Assembly (NCBI GenBank): GCA_001598975.1
Contig: BBXU01000601.1
Location: 1-48,905 of the forward strand
DNA: 48,905 nucleotides
Origin: Parachlorella kessleri
Taxonomy: Eukaryota > Chlorophyta > Trebouxiophyceae > Chlorellales > Chlorellaceae
Reading direction: 5' to 3'
The notes beneath the pieces are model-generated. The model had not been told where the DNA came from and did no database searches. It saw only the letters and a program-made list of their open reading frames with translations. Shown here piece by piece: positions 9,301 to 19,574 of the stretch (position 1 is its first letter; every line of letters starts with the position of its first letter). The translations under genes were made by a program, and so were the position numbers.

Positions 9301-12300
9301 CAGCAGCCATCGACCGAGAAGCGGGGCTGACCCACAACATCGCCCAGCTGAGGGCGCAGCTGGAGGAGTGGGAGGAGCGCGAGGCCGACTGGCGCGGGTA
9401 GGCTTCTATATCAGCCCTTAATGGAAGGTTGTAGCTCGCCTGGTGCGCTGGGAGCTTGAGCCCTCCTTATCCCCTCCTTGCCATGCATTCGCCCTTCTCA
9501 GTAATGTGCGCTTCATCATCGTCGCACCCACTGTGGGCAAAGCCCTTGCTGTGGTGCTGCAGTGAGACGTCTGCCCTGGAGAGCCGTGTGCGTGACCTGG
9601 AGGCGGTCAGCCAGGCCCTGCAGGCAAACACCACCGACGCCACGCGGCCGCTGCTCAGGTGGGGCAGGCCGCACCAGCCTATCCAGCTGGGGTACAGCCA
9701 CTTCCCCGTGCAGGCACCCTTGTGTCTGCTGTGCACACACCACCAGCCCCACCAGCACCACCAGCACCACTATCCCCAGGTGTTCTGTGGCACTGCGTAG
9801 GATACTTGGCCGGGAATGATGGAATGCTGAGTGCCAACCTAGGCAAGCGGGTAGGAGTGGGGACGCTGTCGTGGTCGCACCCTGGCTGCGGTACCATTGC
9901 CAGGCTATGCTGCTGTCGCTGCTACGGCGGCGGCCACTTCGCCTGTCTGTTCAGTGGTACCGTTGTTGCACATGTCCCTTTGCAAGTTACGATGTTTTTA
10001 ATGATTACTTGCGAGCCTGCTGTTACCTGGCACCCTGCAGGCAGATTGAGTCGCTTGCGGCGGCCGCCTCCCACCAGCAGGCCGCGGCGCGCGAGACCGA
10101 GCAGCGGCTCTCACAACGGGTCAAACAGGCTGAGGCCCAGCTGGCAGGCGCCAGCGAAGCGCAGCGTGCGGCCATGGCACGGGCGGAGGCGGCGGAGGAC
10201 GCGGCAGCGGCCGCGCGAGACGCAGCGCACGCTGCGGCTGCGTCAGTGGCGGATGTGAAGGCACGCTGTGAGGCAGAGCAGGCCAGGTGCGGAGTGGCTT
10301 GCTCCATGGGAGCTAGATGCAATTGAGCATGTGGCTTGCATGCTGGTTGGATGGCAACAGTTGGCATAGATGCAGTGGCATGCTGGATTGGTGCTGTTCA
10401 GTATGGTTGTGTGCAGTGGCCATGTAGACACTTGAAGTGCGGCAGCAATGCTTGAGGGCCTATCCTAGGCCTCTGGTATCATGTCCTTCAAGCACTCTGG
10501 CCATCCTAACACAACCCTACACCCGTCAGCGGCACCTGCCGTACGCTGGCCCCCCTGTTGTGTGCAGGCGCAGCTGTGCAGGTGTAGCGTTGCACTTGTA
10601 GGTGGCGTGCTCAGGGCATGCTCCTGGGCCCAGCCTCTCACACTTTCCACCCGCTGGGAATCCAACCATTTTTGATGGAGTTGTACGTGACTGGAAGGGG
10701 CCAGACAGCAGTGTGGCGGGTGCGTCAACCAGCTGCGTCAGCCTGCGCCAACCATTTGTGGGCTGGCCATGCTGCAGGTGTGCCGCGCTGCAGCAGCAGG
10801 TGGGCCAGCTGGAGGAGGCTCTCCGGGTGCGCTCCGAGTCCACCAGCCAGCTGCTGGCAGCCAAGGAGGCGGAAGTGCAGGTGCTGCAGGCGAGTACGGC
10901 ATCTTTTTTGTGGTAACTTTTGCTTTGTGGTTGGATTCTTATCACAAAGTAAACGACAAGCTCGAGAAGGAAGCAGCAGTGGCAGTGACTTGAGCATTCC
11001 GTGCACCCTGCGGTGTGAGTTGACAGATATTTGCCCCTGGTCCTGCTGCCTGGTGGGGTCCAGAGCTGGAGGCAGACCCGCGGGGGCCCTTCAAGAGCCA
11101 TTGTTGGGAAGTAGTTTCAAGAAACCCAGTTGGGTAGGCGTGTTATGGAGCCACAAGGCGCCGTCCCCTTGGGAAGTCCCTTGGGGGACGGCACCCTTGG
11201 GGGTTACAATGCGCCCTTGCTGGGATATGTGAGGGGCGCTCCTCTGTTTAGCTGGAGCTGGACTGTGTGATAGCCGTCTCCCTGCTTATGCTGGGCTCAT
11301 GGCTTGCTAGTGCGCTTCTACAGTGGGGCTGGGAGCAGGTTGGGCTGCTCAACCTGGACCCGGCTCCGAGGTCTGCAGGGAAGCGGAGCCTGCTGTGGTT
11401 GTGTGATCTCACCGCACCTGCTCTCTGCCACACTCACCTCACAATACATCACGGTTCACCCAGCAAACACCTATTAGCGAAGCAAACATGAATGGCCTGC
11501 CCTGACCCTATGCTGCAGATAGCCCTTTGAGGGGCTAAGGGAGTTAAGACGCAGTTATACCTATCTACTATATCTCAAATGTCAGTACCCACTTAACCTC
11601 TGCCAAGCTATGCCCGTGCAGGAGCGGCTGTGGGATGCTGAGGAGCAGCTCCGCAGCATAGCAGCGCAGAAAGCCGCCATTCAGGGGCTGTCTGCGGGGG
11701 TAGCCACGCGGTCCAACGGTGCGCAGCAAGAGCAGCAGCAGCCCAACAGCGGAGCAGCCTCTCCCGGCCGGCTCAAAAACTCGTCCCGCGGCTCGCGGCT
11801 TGCTCTGCTGGCTGCGGAGGAAGCAGGCCCCAATCCCCAAGGGGCAGCAGACAGCGGCGGGGGCAGCAGTAGGGACAGCAGTAACCGAAGGATAGCAGTA
11901 CATGGCAGTGCGGCTGCCAACGGCAGCGGGCATGGAGTGACCCGAGGGGCGCCGGACGCGGGAGGGGTTGTGGGTGCTGAGGAGGATGAAATGGATGAGA
12001 TGCTTCGATCCATGAGCCTCCATCACTCCGCCTCGGTCCCCCTGGCGCTCCTACGGCGCCAGTCCTCTGCAGGTCAGTCCAGCGTGGGCAGTGAGCGACC
12101 ATAACCATGCTGGACATGCTGGAACAGATGCTCGCGTGCCTTTCCCGTAGCTGCATTCTGGCCACGCCCGGGCTGGGGAAGCGTCCGTGGCCGGTTGTGA
12201 TGAAAGATCCCCCCCGCTCACTGCACCCTCCTCAAACCCCTACCACAACAACAAGCGCGGTTGCTTAACCTCCCTCCTCCTGTCCACCTTTGTTGCTCCC

Positions 12301-12971
12301 TGCAGCTGACAAGGAATCCAGTCTCATTGCGCTCCTAGAAGACCAGGTCTCGGTTCTGGAGCGCAGCGCAGCGGCCGCCAACGAGGCGCTGGCGCAGGCG
12401 CTGGCGCGGGCGGGGGAGCTGGAGGGAGAGGCACGGAGAGCGGCGGCCCTCAAGCGGCACATGGAGCAGCTGCAGGCGAGTGGTCTACTCTGGGTCGACT
12501 CACATGTCAGGTCATGTTGACGGTGGAATCGATGGGTTCTGTGCAGGACTGCACCTTATGCAAGGCATTACAGGTCTCCCGCAGTGCCAGGCTCGTGTGA
12601 CTGGAGGCACCACTGCCTGTATCTTGCGCTGATCGCGAAATGTACGCTTTGCATGCGCTGCACAGGCCAAGCACTCGCTGTTATTAGAGGTGCTCGGTGA
12701 GCGGCACGAGCGCGTGGAGCAGCTGGAAGAAGATGTGAGAGACATGAAGGCCATCTTCCACCAGCAGCTGAACGTGGCAGTAGACCAGCTTGCACAGGCG
12801 AGGGCGGAGCTGGAGCGACTCGGCATTGATGTGGAGCAGCTTAAGGGTGGTACGAGCACGCCGGAGTCGTTGGGGCAAGACAGGGGGCAGCGGCAGCAGC
12901 AACCACAAACGGCGGCTGGAAGGGGAGATACAGACGAGAGGGATATGGTGGGCAGGGAGGGAGGGGGGTAG
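6350..12971 (+). CDS. GC5: Golgin of the TMF/GC5 family (Golgi coiled-coil protein)
   Basis: Long coiled-coil protein expected on the Golgi as a Rab6-type tether. Exons: 6350-6393, 6474-6607, 6800-6861, 7087-7190, 7593-7662, 8325-8441, 8800-8915, 9281-9397, 9563-9658, 10041-10286, 10778-10889, 11622-12072, 12306-12475, 12666-12971; phases agree, giving 714 residues. Diagnostic TMF/GC5 segments are EGEKLSRRNGELEATTRKLR, the TRPLLRQIESL stretch and the C-terminal LGERHERVEQLEEDVRDMK block that matches the family's Rab-binding end. A Ser/Gly-rich spacer sits in exon 12. Many plant and animal members are over 900 residues, so the variable N-terminus is short here or an upstream exon is missed. 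Exon 13 ends at a GC donor (CAG/gcgagt, required by phase). Exon 11 can end at a GC donor (10889) or a GT donor (10880), both in phase. Intron 5 carries a MITE-like insertion. Confidence 0.88.
7855..8125. mobile_element. MITE-like insertion in golgin intron 5
   Basis: Terminal inverted repeats of 22 bases: ttacatcccagccatacaac... at 7855 and its reverse complement at 8104-8125, with about 20 of 22 matching. The 271-base interior is non-coding, has an A8(TA)n tract near 7886-7902 and four GATTGG motifs, and is AT-richer than its surroundings. No clear target-site duplication was found. It is probably a non-autonomous DNA transposon remnant. Confidence 0.6.
8871..9204. repeat. Copies of golgin exon 7 end and donor inside the following intron
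   Basis: The exon end at about 8870-8921 (cagcaggcgcaggacg through gcagccaggtgggg) recurs as cagcaggcgcaggacctagc at about 8967, and as gcgcaggacaggcact...gcagccaggtggggctgc ending near 9204. Both extra copies lie in intron 7 and are diverged. They duplicate the 5' splice junction. Confidence 0.65.
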
Positions 12972-14681
12972 GGCGGTAGGCTTGCCATGTCCCATGTAGG
13001 TGCTTCAGGCCGTTTTTTTACTGGTGGGAAGGTTCCACAGTGTGAATTGCAGGTCAGAGCCGTGTACGTGCCTTGCAAAGCTGCACTGTCCTATTGGTGT
13101 GGCCCCCTTCTGAAAGACTTGAAGATCCATGTGCGTATGGTAAGGTGAGCTGCCAGGAATCCCACTTGTCGCTCTCCACCATCTTATACTGGCCCTGCCG
13201 TCAACCTCTCCTTTCCAAACCCCAACAGTAGTGTTGTGCGTCCTGCGCCTCCAGCAGGGCAAGCCTCCATGGCAGAAGGGCCTCCAGCAGTGAGTGTTGC
13301 CTGCCGATGCATGCATACTTGGTCGCCCGCCCAAGTGGGTTCGCTGTGCCTCCGCCCAGTGTTATGACACTTAAGAGCCCTGCAAGTATGGTGGAGACCT
13401 TTCCCTTCTGCCTGACAGGTGTTGAGGTGGGGTGAGGCTCTCACGCTGTGCTATCCTCGGAAGAGAGCGAGCTCCACTGGTCTGCTCTCCAGGGCTAGAC
13501 AGAAAATGTGGAAATAGCCCTAGGTCGAAGAATACACGCGTTGCAGACAGTCCAAGACACCACACAACTAAACGACAGACTCCAGGCACATTCTGCATCC
13601 GGCCCTGTCAGCCCAGCTTAACTCTCACTTCCTGTTCGCACTACCTGCCACCCATGCTAAGACTACATGAATTGGTTGTCCAAGCCATGCTTTGCCTCCA
13701 CGCTGGCGAAGCACACTGGTCGATCCAATCGCCCTTGCAACTTGCAAGATGCAGGCCTTGCGACTTATCCCATCGGGTCCTTCATCCTGGCCGTGCTGCA
13801 CCCGCTACAGCCCGTCGGGGACAATGCCAGCGTGTATACACAACTTTGCCCCGACTCAGAGTTTGTTCCTTATATGTAACGCAACGTCTAGTAGCACGAG
13901 CCACGAAACGCCATGTAAGTTTAACCAGTGTGCAATTGTTGGAGTTCGGCATAACGAGGTTGCAGCATGTGCTGCAGGCTGCCGCGCTGGCTTAGGTCCA
14001 AACTTTACCAAAAACACCGCTGGAGATTGGCTGCTACTAAGGCTGGGGTCCCCGTTCCAGCAAAGCTGGAGGGTGCACCCGTTGGCAGCCTGTTTATGTC
14101 CTGGTAAAAGCCACCACCGTCCGCCAGCTATCCAGGAGATGTGCTATCCAGGGTGAGGGCAGCATTGCCATATAGACATCGTCAGCACGTCAAGAACCTC
14201 CCACTTGATATTGTTGGACACCGTGCCTGCTATCGCGGTATAAGACTCGAAAGCCAAGTGTTGCGCGGTGAAGCTGGGCCAGACGCAGAGTGTACTTCTC
14301 TATGCCTGAAAGCTTAAAACTGAAGCCGGCGGCAGTGCTACTGGTACCCGCCTGCAGGCATTCCGATCGAGAGGAACCCTCTGAAGGGTTGTGACCGCGT
14401 CCTCTCTAAGCGTAGGACTGCAGGGGAGGTAAGGAGGATGTGGTACATTTTTTGCGGTGTCTAATGTTTGACTGTTACATGCCGCTTGCACCTCACTGGT
14501 GCGCACAGGAATTATACAACCATGTCACTATAGTTCAACCGCAACTTTCCTCCTTTCGCATTGCCCGCCACCAGCAACAAGACTCCCCGGGATAGCAGGC
14601 ATGAGTTTTTTCCAAATTTCGAGATGCCGTTGCGGCATTGATATCTGCATGAAAATCCAGGCCGGCGCATCATGCTTTGCC
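12972..14681. other. Intergenic region, no gene resolved
   Basis: No spliceable exon series or family motif was found on either strand. Long open frames here have no recognisable protein and no supporting splice structure. TGTAA occurs at 13875-13879 and near 13914, about 900 bases after the golgin stop. That is late for its poly(A) signal but possible. Confidence 0.5.
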
Positions 14682-14755
14682 GCTCCAGTAGCTCAGTCGG
14701 TTAGAGCATTGGTCTTATGAGCCAAAGGCCGCGGGATCGAGACCCGCCTGGAGCA
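14682..14755 (+). tRNA. tRNA-Ile, anticodon UAU (intronless)
   Basis: 74 bases folding as a full cloverleaf. The acceptor stem GCTCCAG/CTGGAGC is perfect with discriminator A. The D arm is GCTC/GAGC with loop AGTCGGTTA. The anticodon stem is TTGGT/GCCAA with loop CTTATGA, giving TAT at positions 34-36. The T stem is GCGGG/CCCGC with loop ATCGAGA. CCA is not encoded, as expected for a nuclear gene. Two bases are unusual for an elongator tRNA-Ile: G at position 37 and A at position 54. It may be a divergent functional copy or an early pseudogene. Confidence 0.88.
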
Positions 14756-14766
14756 GTGCTTGCTTC

Positions 14767-14772
14767 TTTTTT
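14767..14772 (+). terminator. RNA polymerase III terminator
   Basis: A run of six T begins 12 bases after the tRNA 3' end, matching the usual oligo-T stop for RNA polymerase III. Confidence 0.8.
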
Positions 14773-14871
14773 CATTGTCGGAATTGGTAAGTTGGAGAAA
14801 TGCATGCTACCATTCTCGCACCCAATTAACGCCTTCTTTTAATATATATTCACCCCGGTTGGCCCAGCAGC

Positions 14872-15302
14872 TCGCAATCTGCTCTGTGATGGGCTACGAA
14901 GGCCCAGAGCCCAAAATCAGGGTGAATGCCTCTGGCGTTATCGAACACCTCATCGCTTGGGACAACAACCGCCCCCCCCTCTACCAGGATGGTCAACAAG
15001 TTTAAGCTGGAGTTCTACTCTGTAAGGAAAATGAAGGCACCACGGCATGCAAGGTCTGCATGATGCGCGGGCTGCGTATGTATTCTCCGCACATGCACCG
15101 TTTGCAAATGCCACGCGCAGCTCGTGCATCATGCAAAGCTCCTTATAATATAGATCTCCAGCTTAAGCTTGTTGGCCATCCGAGTGGAGGGTGGCTTGTT
15201 GTTGCCTTGCGCGATGAGGTGGTCGACGACCCTGGAGGCGTCCACCTTGGTTTTGGGCTCTGGGCTTGCGTAGCCCATCACCAGCAGCAGCATCTCCAGC
15301 CG
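14872..15302. repeat. Fold-back inverted repeat of a decayed coding segment
   Basis: The left arm (about 14872-15075) and right arm (about 15111-15302) are inverted, diverged copies. The left reads gtgatgggctacgaaggccc and the right, reversed, gtgatgggctacgcaagccc. The match runs through ccagagcccaaaa, cacctcatcgc, acaacaac and aagcttaagctggag to gcatgatgc near the loop. The right arm on the minus strand still reads as protein, including VMGYASPEPKTKVDASRV and NKPPSTRMANKLKLE. The left arm reads VMGYEGPEPKIRVNASGV and then stops. The source protein was not recognised. The arms leave a loop of roughly 35 bases, so a transcript would form a long hairpin. Confidence 0.75.
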
Positions 15303-16940
15303 TTGTTTAGGGCCTCATCGACGGCCTTGTTGGTCCCCTGCAGCAGGTTCCAGGGCGCCCCATGTCATGAAAAGAGCAAAGTGCGGTTTCTGTAGAGCTG
15401 GATGCTACTATGGCAGGGCTAGTAGTCTAGTCTAACAGCGTACCGCCATGTACCCATGCTGCCGGAAGTCGCCGCAAATGGGGTCAACAAACGCCAGGAT
15501 GTAAAGTCACAAACCACATATGAACTCAAGCACCAGTTCTTCATGACATTTTACAGGTCAAGGCTGTTTGGAATTGGCAACCCCGCGGCCAACGGGTGTG
15601 GCATGTCCGTACCACATATATGCTTTGTGTTGCCAGCCAAGACGAGGGTTGTGGCATGGTCCCTTGCGAAGGCACCTCCAGCCAGGCCGGGACCAAGGTG
15701 CCACCGTGGCAGAGGCGATGGGTCATCACTTGCGACTTAAAATGCCCATGGTCTTGTTCGTCAGGGTGCTGCAATGCAGCATGGTCGGGTGACGGCACGG
15801 GTGGTCTAGACACTGTACAACCATTGTGCTTCTAGGATACAGCAATTGTTGAGGGAGGTCCGGCCAGCGGTGCCCTGGCTGTAATGGCAGGGCCCGGATG
15901 GATTAACCGATGTTGGCGCGGCTGGGTCAAGCACCTTCCCCTAAGTTTACCGCTCCCTGGGGTGCTTGGTCTGCTGTGGGACACGCCCTAGAAGGTGAGT
16001 ACTCTAACCCATTTCCACATGGTCTTATTTTCGCACCTGCTGCTTGCTCCATAGGGACCACAACTGGTCTAGGAGCATCCATCCATGTGGGTTACAGCCA
16101 CTTGATATCAGCTGATTCCACCTGGTTGGTGATGCCCATGCCTCTTGCTGTTTGGATGTTGGATGGTCCCCTTGCAGTGCGGTGGCGGTGAAGACTTGCC
16201 ATTGCTATGGCTGGTGGATAGTGCAGTAATTTACATGGCAATTGCTGGGTGGTCTTTCTGATTGTGCTCTGCATGATGCGTTTAGCCTTGCAGTCGCGAG
16301 CACATTCAGTACCGCTTCCCAGGGATGAAGAGGGCTACTGGCGACGCATGTCAGGCTCAGAGTAGATTACCACTGGGCTGCTGGGATCCTGGCTGGTGTT
16401 GCATGCAGAACTAGGGGCACAACCAACAAGCTGCCCTAGGTGCAGGCCTCGGAGCCGTTTCGTTATTGCAACATGCGGTGTTTCCACTGGCTTCCCAGTG
16501 TTATGCAGCGTGTGGGGCTTGTTCAGCCAGCGTTTGGCTGTCAGCGGGGCACTGGTCCCTGAGTTGGCCATTTCCAGGCTCGTGTGGTGCACTACCCTGC
16601 ATCGGAGGGGGTGTGGCAGGACATTATTTAGGTAGCATCTTTAGTCTGCCAGTGCACCTTTGGCTGTCAAGATGGACCAAGTTTCTCCTAAAGCGTTGAC
16701 AATCAGTCAACATGTTGCTTTAAGAAAGGCTGCTGTATGATTTCATCAAATGTGTTACCAAATGCAACGACGGCACCCGCCACACTGCTGTCTGACCCCT
16801 TCTTGTCACTTGCATTTCCATCTTAAATGCAACGACTTTGGCTGCTAACAACTCAGTTCAGCCCTTATTACTGTTTTTAGATAAGTTTAGCCAGGGATTC
16901 ATGACAGGTGAAGAGTTGTCTTCAGCATATTGTGTAAGCA
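15303..16940. other. Intergenic region, no gene resolved
   Basis: Nothing supportable as a gene was found here. Open frames are short and lack matching splice sites or known motifs. Confidence 0.4.
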
Positions 16941-17301
16941 TGGCCACCAGGGTTCCGGAAACCCCTCGGACATCTTCGGACATCTCCCTTCCAAAAGCCA
17001 AAAGATGTCCGAAGTAGCTACACACGCATGACACGCACCAGACCACCCTTTGCTACCATGTTGTCAGCTGGTATGCCTTGCCGCACAGTACGCTGGGTGT
17101 ACAGCCTCTGCAGAGCTCTGTAGAGCTCTGCAACCCTTGTTTCTGCATTCCCGCGCTCCCCCCGCCTTGTGCGCCCCTTGTTTGGCCCTTCGGACACCTC
17201 TGCCCTGAGCACCCCGAGATGTCCGCAGGGTTCTGGCAGAAGTCCGAAGGTTTGTTAGGGGTTCGGACATCTTCCCCACCTTTCCGGAACCCTGATGGCC
17301 A
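16941..17301. mobile_element. 361-bp MITE-like element with 21-bp terminal inverted repeats
   Basis: The left end tggccaccagggttccgga (16941-16961) and the inverted right end (17281-17301, reading tggccatcagggttccgga) match at 20 of 21 bases. Inside both ends are inverted subterminal repeats of tcggacatct (about 16975, 17264; inverse agatgtccg near 17004 and 17218). Repeated short inverted subterminal motifs suggest transposase-binding sites of a non-autonomous DNA transposon. No coding content and no clear target-site duplication. Confidence 0.72.
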
Positions 17302-17681
17302 CGACCTGTGCGTAGCGATATCGCACCATACCTTCCACATCTGTGTATAACAGTGAGGGTTGTGCCTCAGCTTAAGTAAGGGATCCCTTGTCCAGAGAAA
17401 CCTACCAGGGAGAAACCTGCTAGCTCCGCCCTCAGGCAAGCCCTAAGCATCCATCCACAGCTATCTAGTCTCTGTATGCATCACTTGCCAGCGTTGTGCA
17501 AGCAGGGGATCTGCCCTATGGGAAGTGATGTGTCCAAGAATCCAAGGCAGCATTTCCCGCCGGTGGCCTTCTTAGAGAGCACACCGCGGTGCACCGAGCC
17601 CCTGGTGCCCTGATCTCACTCGCCTTCTTACTATCCTTGCTGCTTGGGGCCTAGATCAGGCAAGCGCACCCCAGCACCAGC
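17302..17681 (+). promoter_or_regulatory. Upstream region of the RP2-like gene
   Basis: Non-coding stretch between the MITE-like element and the RP2-like start codon. It should hold the promoter and 5' UTR. No specific element was recognised. Confidence 0.35.
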
Positions 17682-19254
17682 ATGTCGTTCACGGACCTTA
17701 CCGGGCAGACGCTGTTCTCGGCCCCAGGCAGCATCAATGGGTAAGCATCGCGGTTGGATCGATCTCCGGGCCGCTTGATCCTGTTGAAAAGCCGACGGTT
17801 AAACTAGCCCACCCCGCTGCCCATCTTTGGCTGGTTTGCAGGGAGAGCGTAACCATTAAGAACCTCCAGGAGTGCAGGTGGGTGTATGGTGCACAGTCCT
17901 AGTGTTGAAGGTGTTACAGCAGGTGGCAGGGACTTAACAACACATGGCACTGGTGTGTTTGCAGCGTGTACATCCTGGACTACTCCAGCGAGGTGGAAGT
18001 CACCAACTGCAGCAACTGCCAAATATTCATAGGTGGGGGAGGCAAAGGCTACATGGTGCGACCCTGAGATAGCTCTACTGGACTTGGACCTCGGGGCAAA
18101 GGGTTTTGCCCGGCGCGCAAGCGGAGCGCACGGCAGTGTGATTGCAACTGTCTGAGTACAGCCTGGGCAGCCCAGGCCAGCTGGTGAAGCCAGCCATGCA
18201 GGCACCAGCCATTCCAGTCACTTCCCAGTCCTTGGCAACCCTGGGGGTGAAGGCTTCCCGGATGGCGCGGCGCCTCCACACTGCTGGTCTGAGGGGCGAC
18301 AAACCCCTCACGTGATGAAGGTGCTAGGGAAGCCAGGAGTCACGTAGCCAGGGTTTGTCACCCATATGCAGGCCCTGTGGACGGCCCCGCAATCTTTGAC
18401 AGCTGTACCAACTGCCAGGTGGCGGTGGCATGCCAGCAGTTCCAGGCTAAGACCTGCGAGCGCATCGAGTTTGGTAAGCGGCGATGTGCAGGAGGTGGAA
18501 CTGATTCAGGGCTGCAGGCATAAGCAGCGCATGTGCCTTAGTTGTGAATGCCGGGCTTCCTTCCCCCGTGTAGCTTGTGATTGGCCTTTATTTGGAATTT
18601 TGCGCTTGCTTTAGCCGGCTCCCCTGTGAACGTTTGCACCCATCAGCCACTTTCTTCACGTCGGACATGCAGGGCTCTACTGTGCCACCCAGCCCTCCCT
18701 CAGCGGCTGTGCTGGGATCACCATTTCATGCTGGGCTGGCGCCTACCCCGGCCTCAGCGCGCATTTCTTGGCTGCCAACCTGGACCCCAAGGCCAACCAT
18801 TGGAACAAGGTGTGCCCCCGTGATGGGAGTGCTGGATCCTCTGTGACTTGCTAATGGGCGGGTACACGGTTGGCCTGACAGGAAACGGCTTGCTCTTGGC
18901 ACATGGCTGAAGTCAGCAGCTCGCCCACTCCTAGCCTCCATCCACCTCAGAAGCTACCAATCCTCTGTCCGAAGTACCTGCTGCCACTGACAGCCTTGAC
19001 AGACCAGCTTGGCAGGAATTAAGCGCGACAACAGCAGGCCGCGGTCAGCAAGGTTGCCGTGCGCCACACGTGCTACACGAGCAAGCAAAGGGGCTGCCTG
19101 CCCTGCACAGGTGTATGACGCGTCAGCGGAGGAGGGCGCGCCTCCCAACTTTGAGCTTGTTGAGGGGCGGCCGGCGCAGTACTGGGAGGTGCCGCTGGAG
19201 GGGCAGGGCCCTTGTGAGGACCCGGTGCCAGCAGCAGACGGTTCGCTCTACCAG
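17682..19254 (+). CDS. RP2: RP2-like TBCC-domain protein (N-terminal part of a possible fusion)
   Basis: Homologue of RP2, the ARL3-binding protein of cilia and lipid-modified cargo transport. Exons: 17682-17740, 17842-17877, 17965-18032, 18372-18473, 18673-18809, 19111-19254 (182 residues, phase 0 at the end). The right-handed beta-helix of the cofactor C-like domain is clear: GESVTIKNLQECSVYILDYS, VTNCSNCQIFIGPVDGP, SCTNCQVAVACQQF, LYCATQP and ANLDPKANHWNKVYD, all aligning with human RP2. Two differences stand out. The N-terminus (MSFTDLTG) lacks the Met-Gly-Cys lipidation signal of human RP2. The residue after QQF, the arginine finger in human RP2 (Arg118), is Gln79 here. The human C-terminal nucleoside-diphosphate-kinase-like domain is absent. 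Exon 6 ends at a strong donor (CAG/gtgggt), and the next in-phase acceptor leads into clathrin light chain exons. Confidence 0.88.
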
Positions 19255-19574
19255 GTGGGTGACACTGGGCATTATCATGGCGATGGTGGGGGATACGCTG
19301 CCTGTCCGAAGGTCATGCGGCAGGCAGACGGGAAGGGGTATGGGACGCAGGATGGCAGTGTGCCACAATGCTCGGACAGCTGTTTAGGTGCTGGTGTTTA
19401 CTTAGACATGGTGGCGTGTGGCTGCTCCGTGGCAGCGTCATCAGTGTCAGGCTCCTGCCAGCCGTACAAGCCGACCAAATGCTTGAGCTTTGTAAGGCTG
19501 GGCGACCATTTTCTCATTACCTGACCTAGAGAGTCCCGCAGCGAGCATACCCTTGGCCCTGCGGGTTTGCGCAG

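Noticed and set aside
11251..11320. Possible extra golgin exon after cctctgtttag
   Set aside because: Its open frame is hydrophobic and not coiled coil, and exons 11 and 12 already join in phase 0 without it.
13432..13995. 187-codon open frame downstream of the golgin gene
   Set aside because: No recognisable domain and no fitting splice sites; overlapping frames are similarly open. Treated as chance.
19409..19492. Separate start exon for the clathrin light chain (ATG 19409, donor TTT/gtaagg)
   Set aside because: Phase fits, but the Cys-rich peptide is unlike light-chain N-termini. Kept only as the alternative to fusion.
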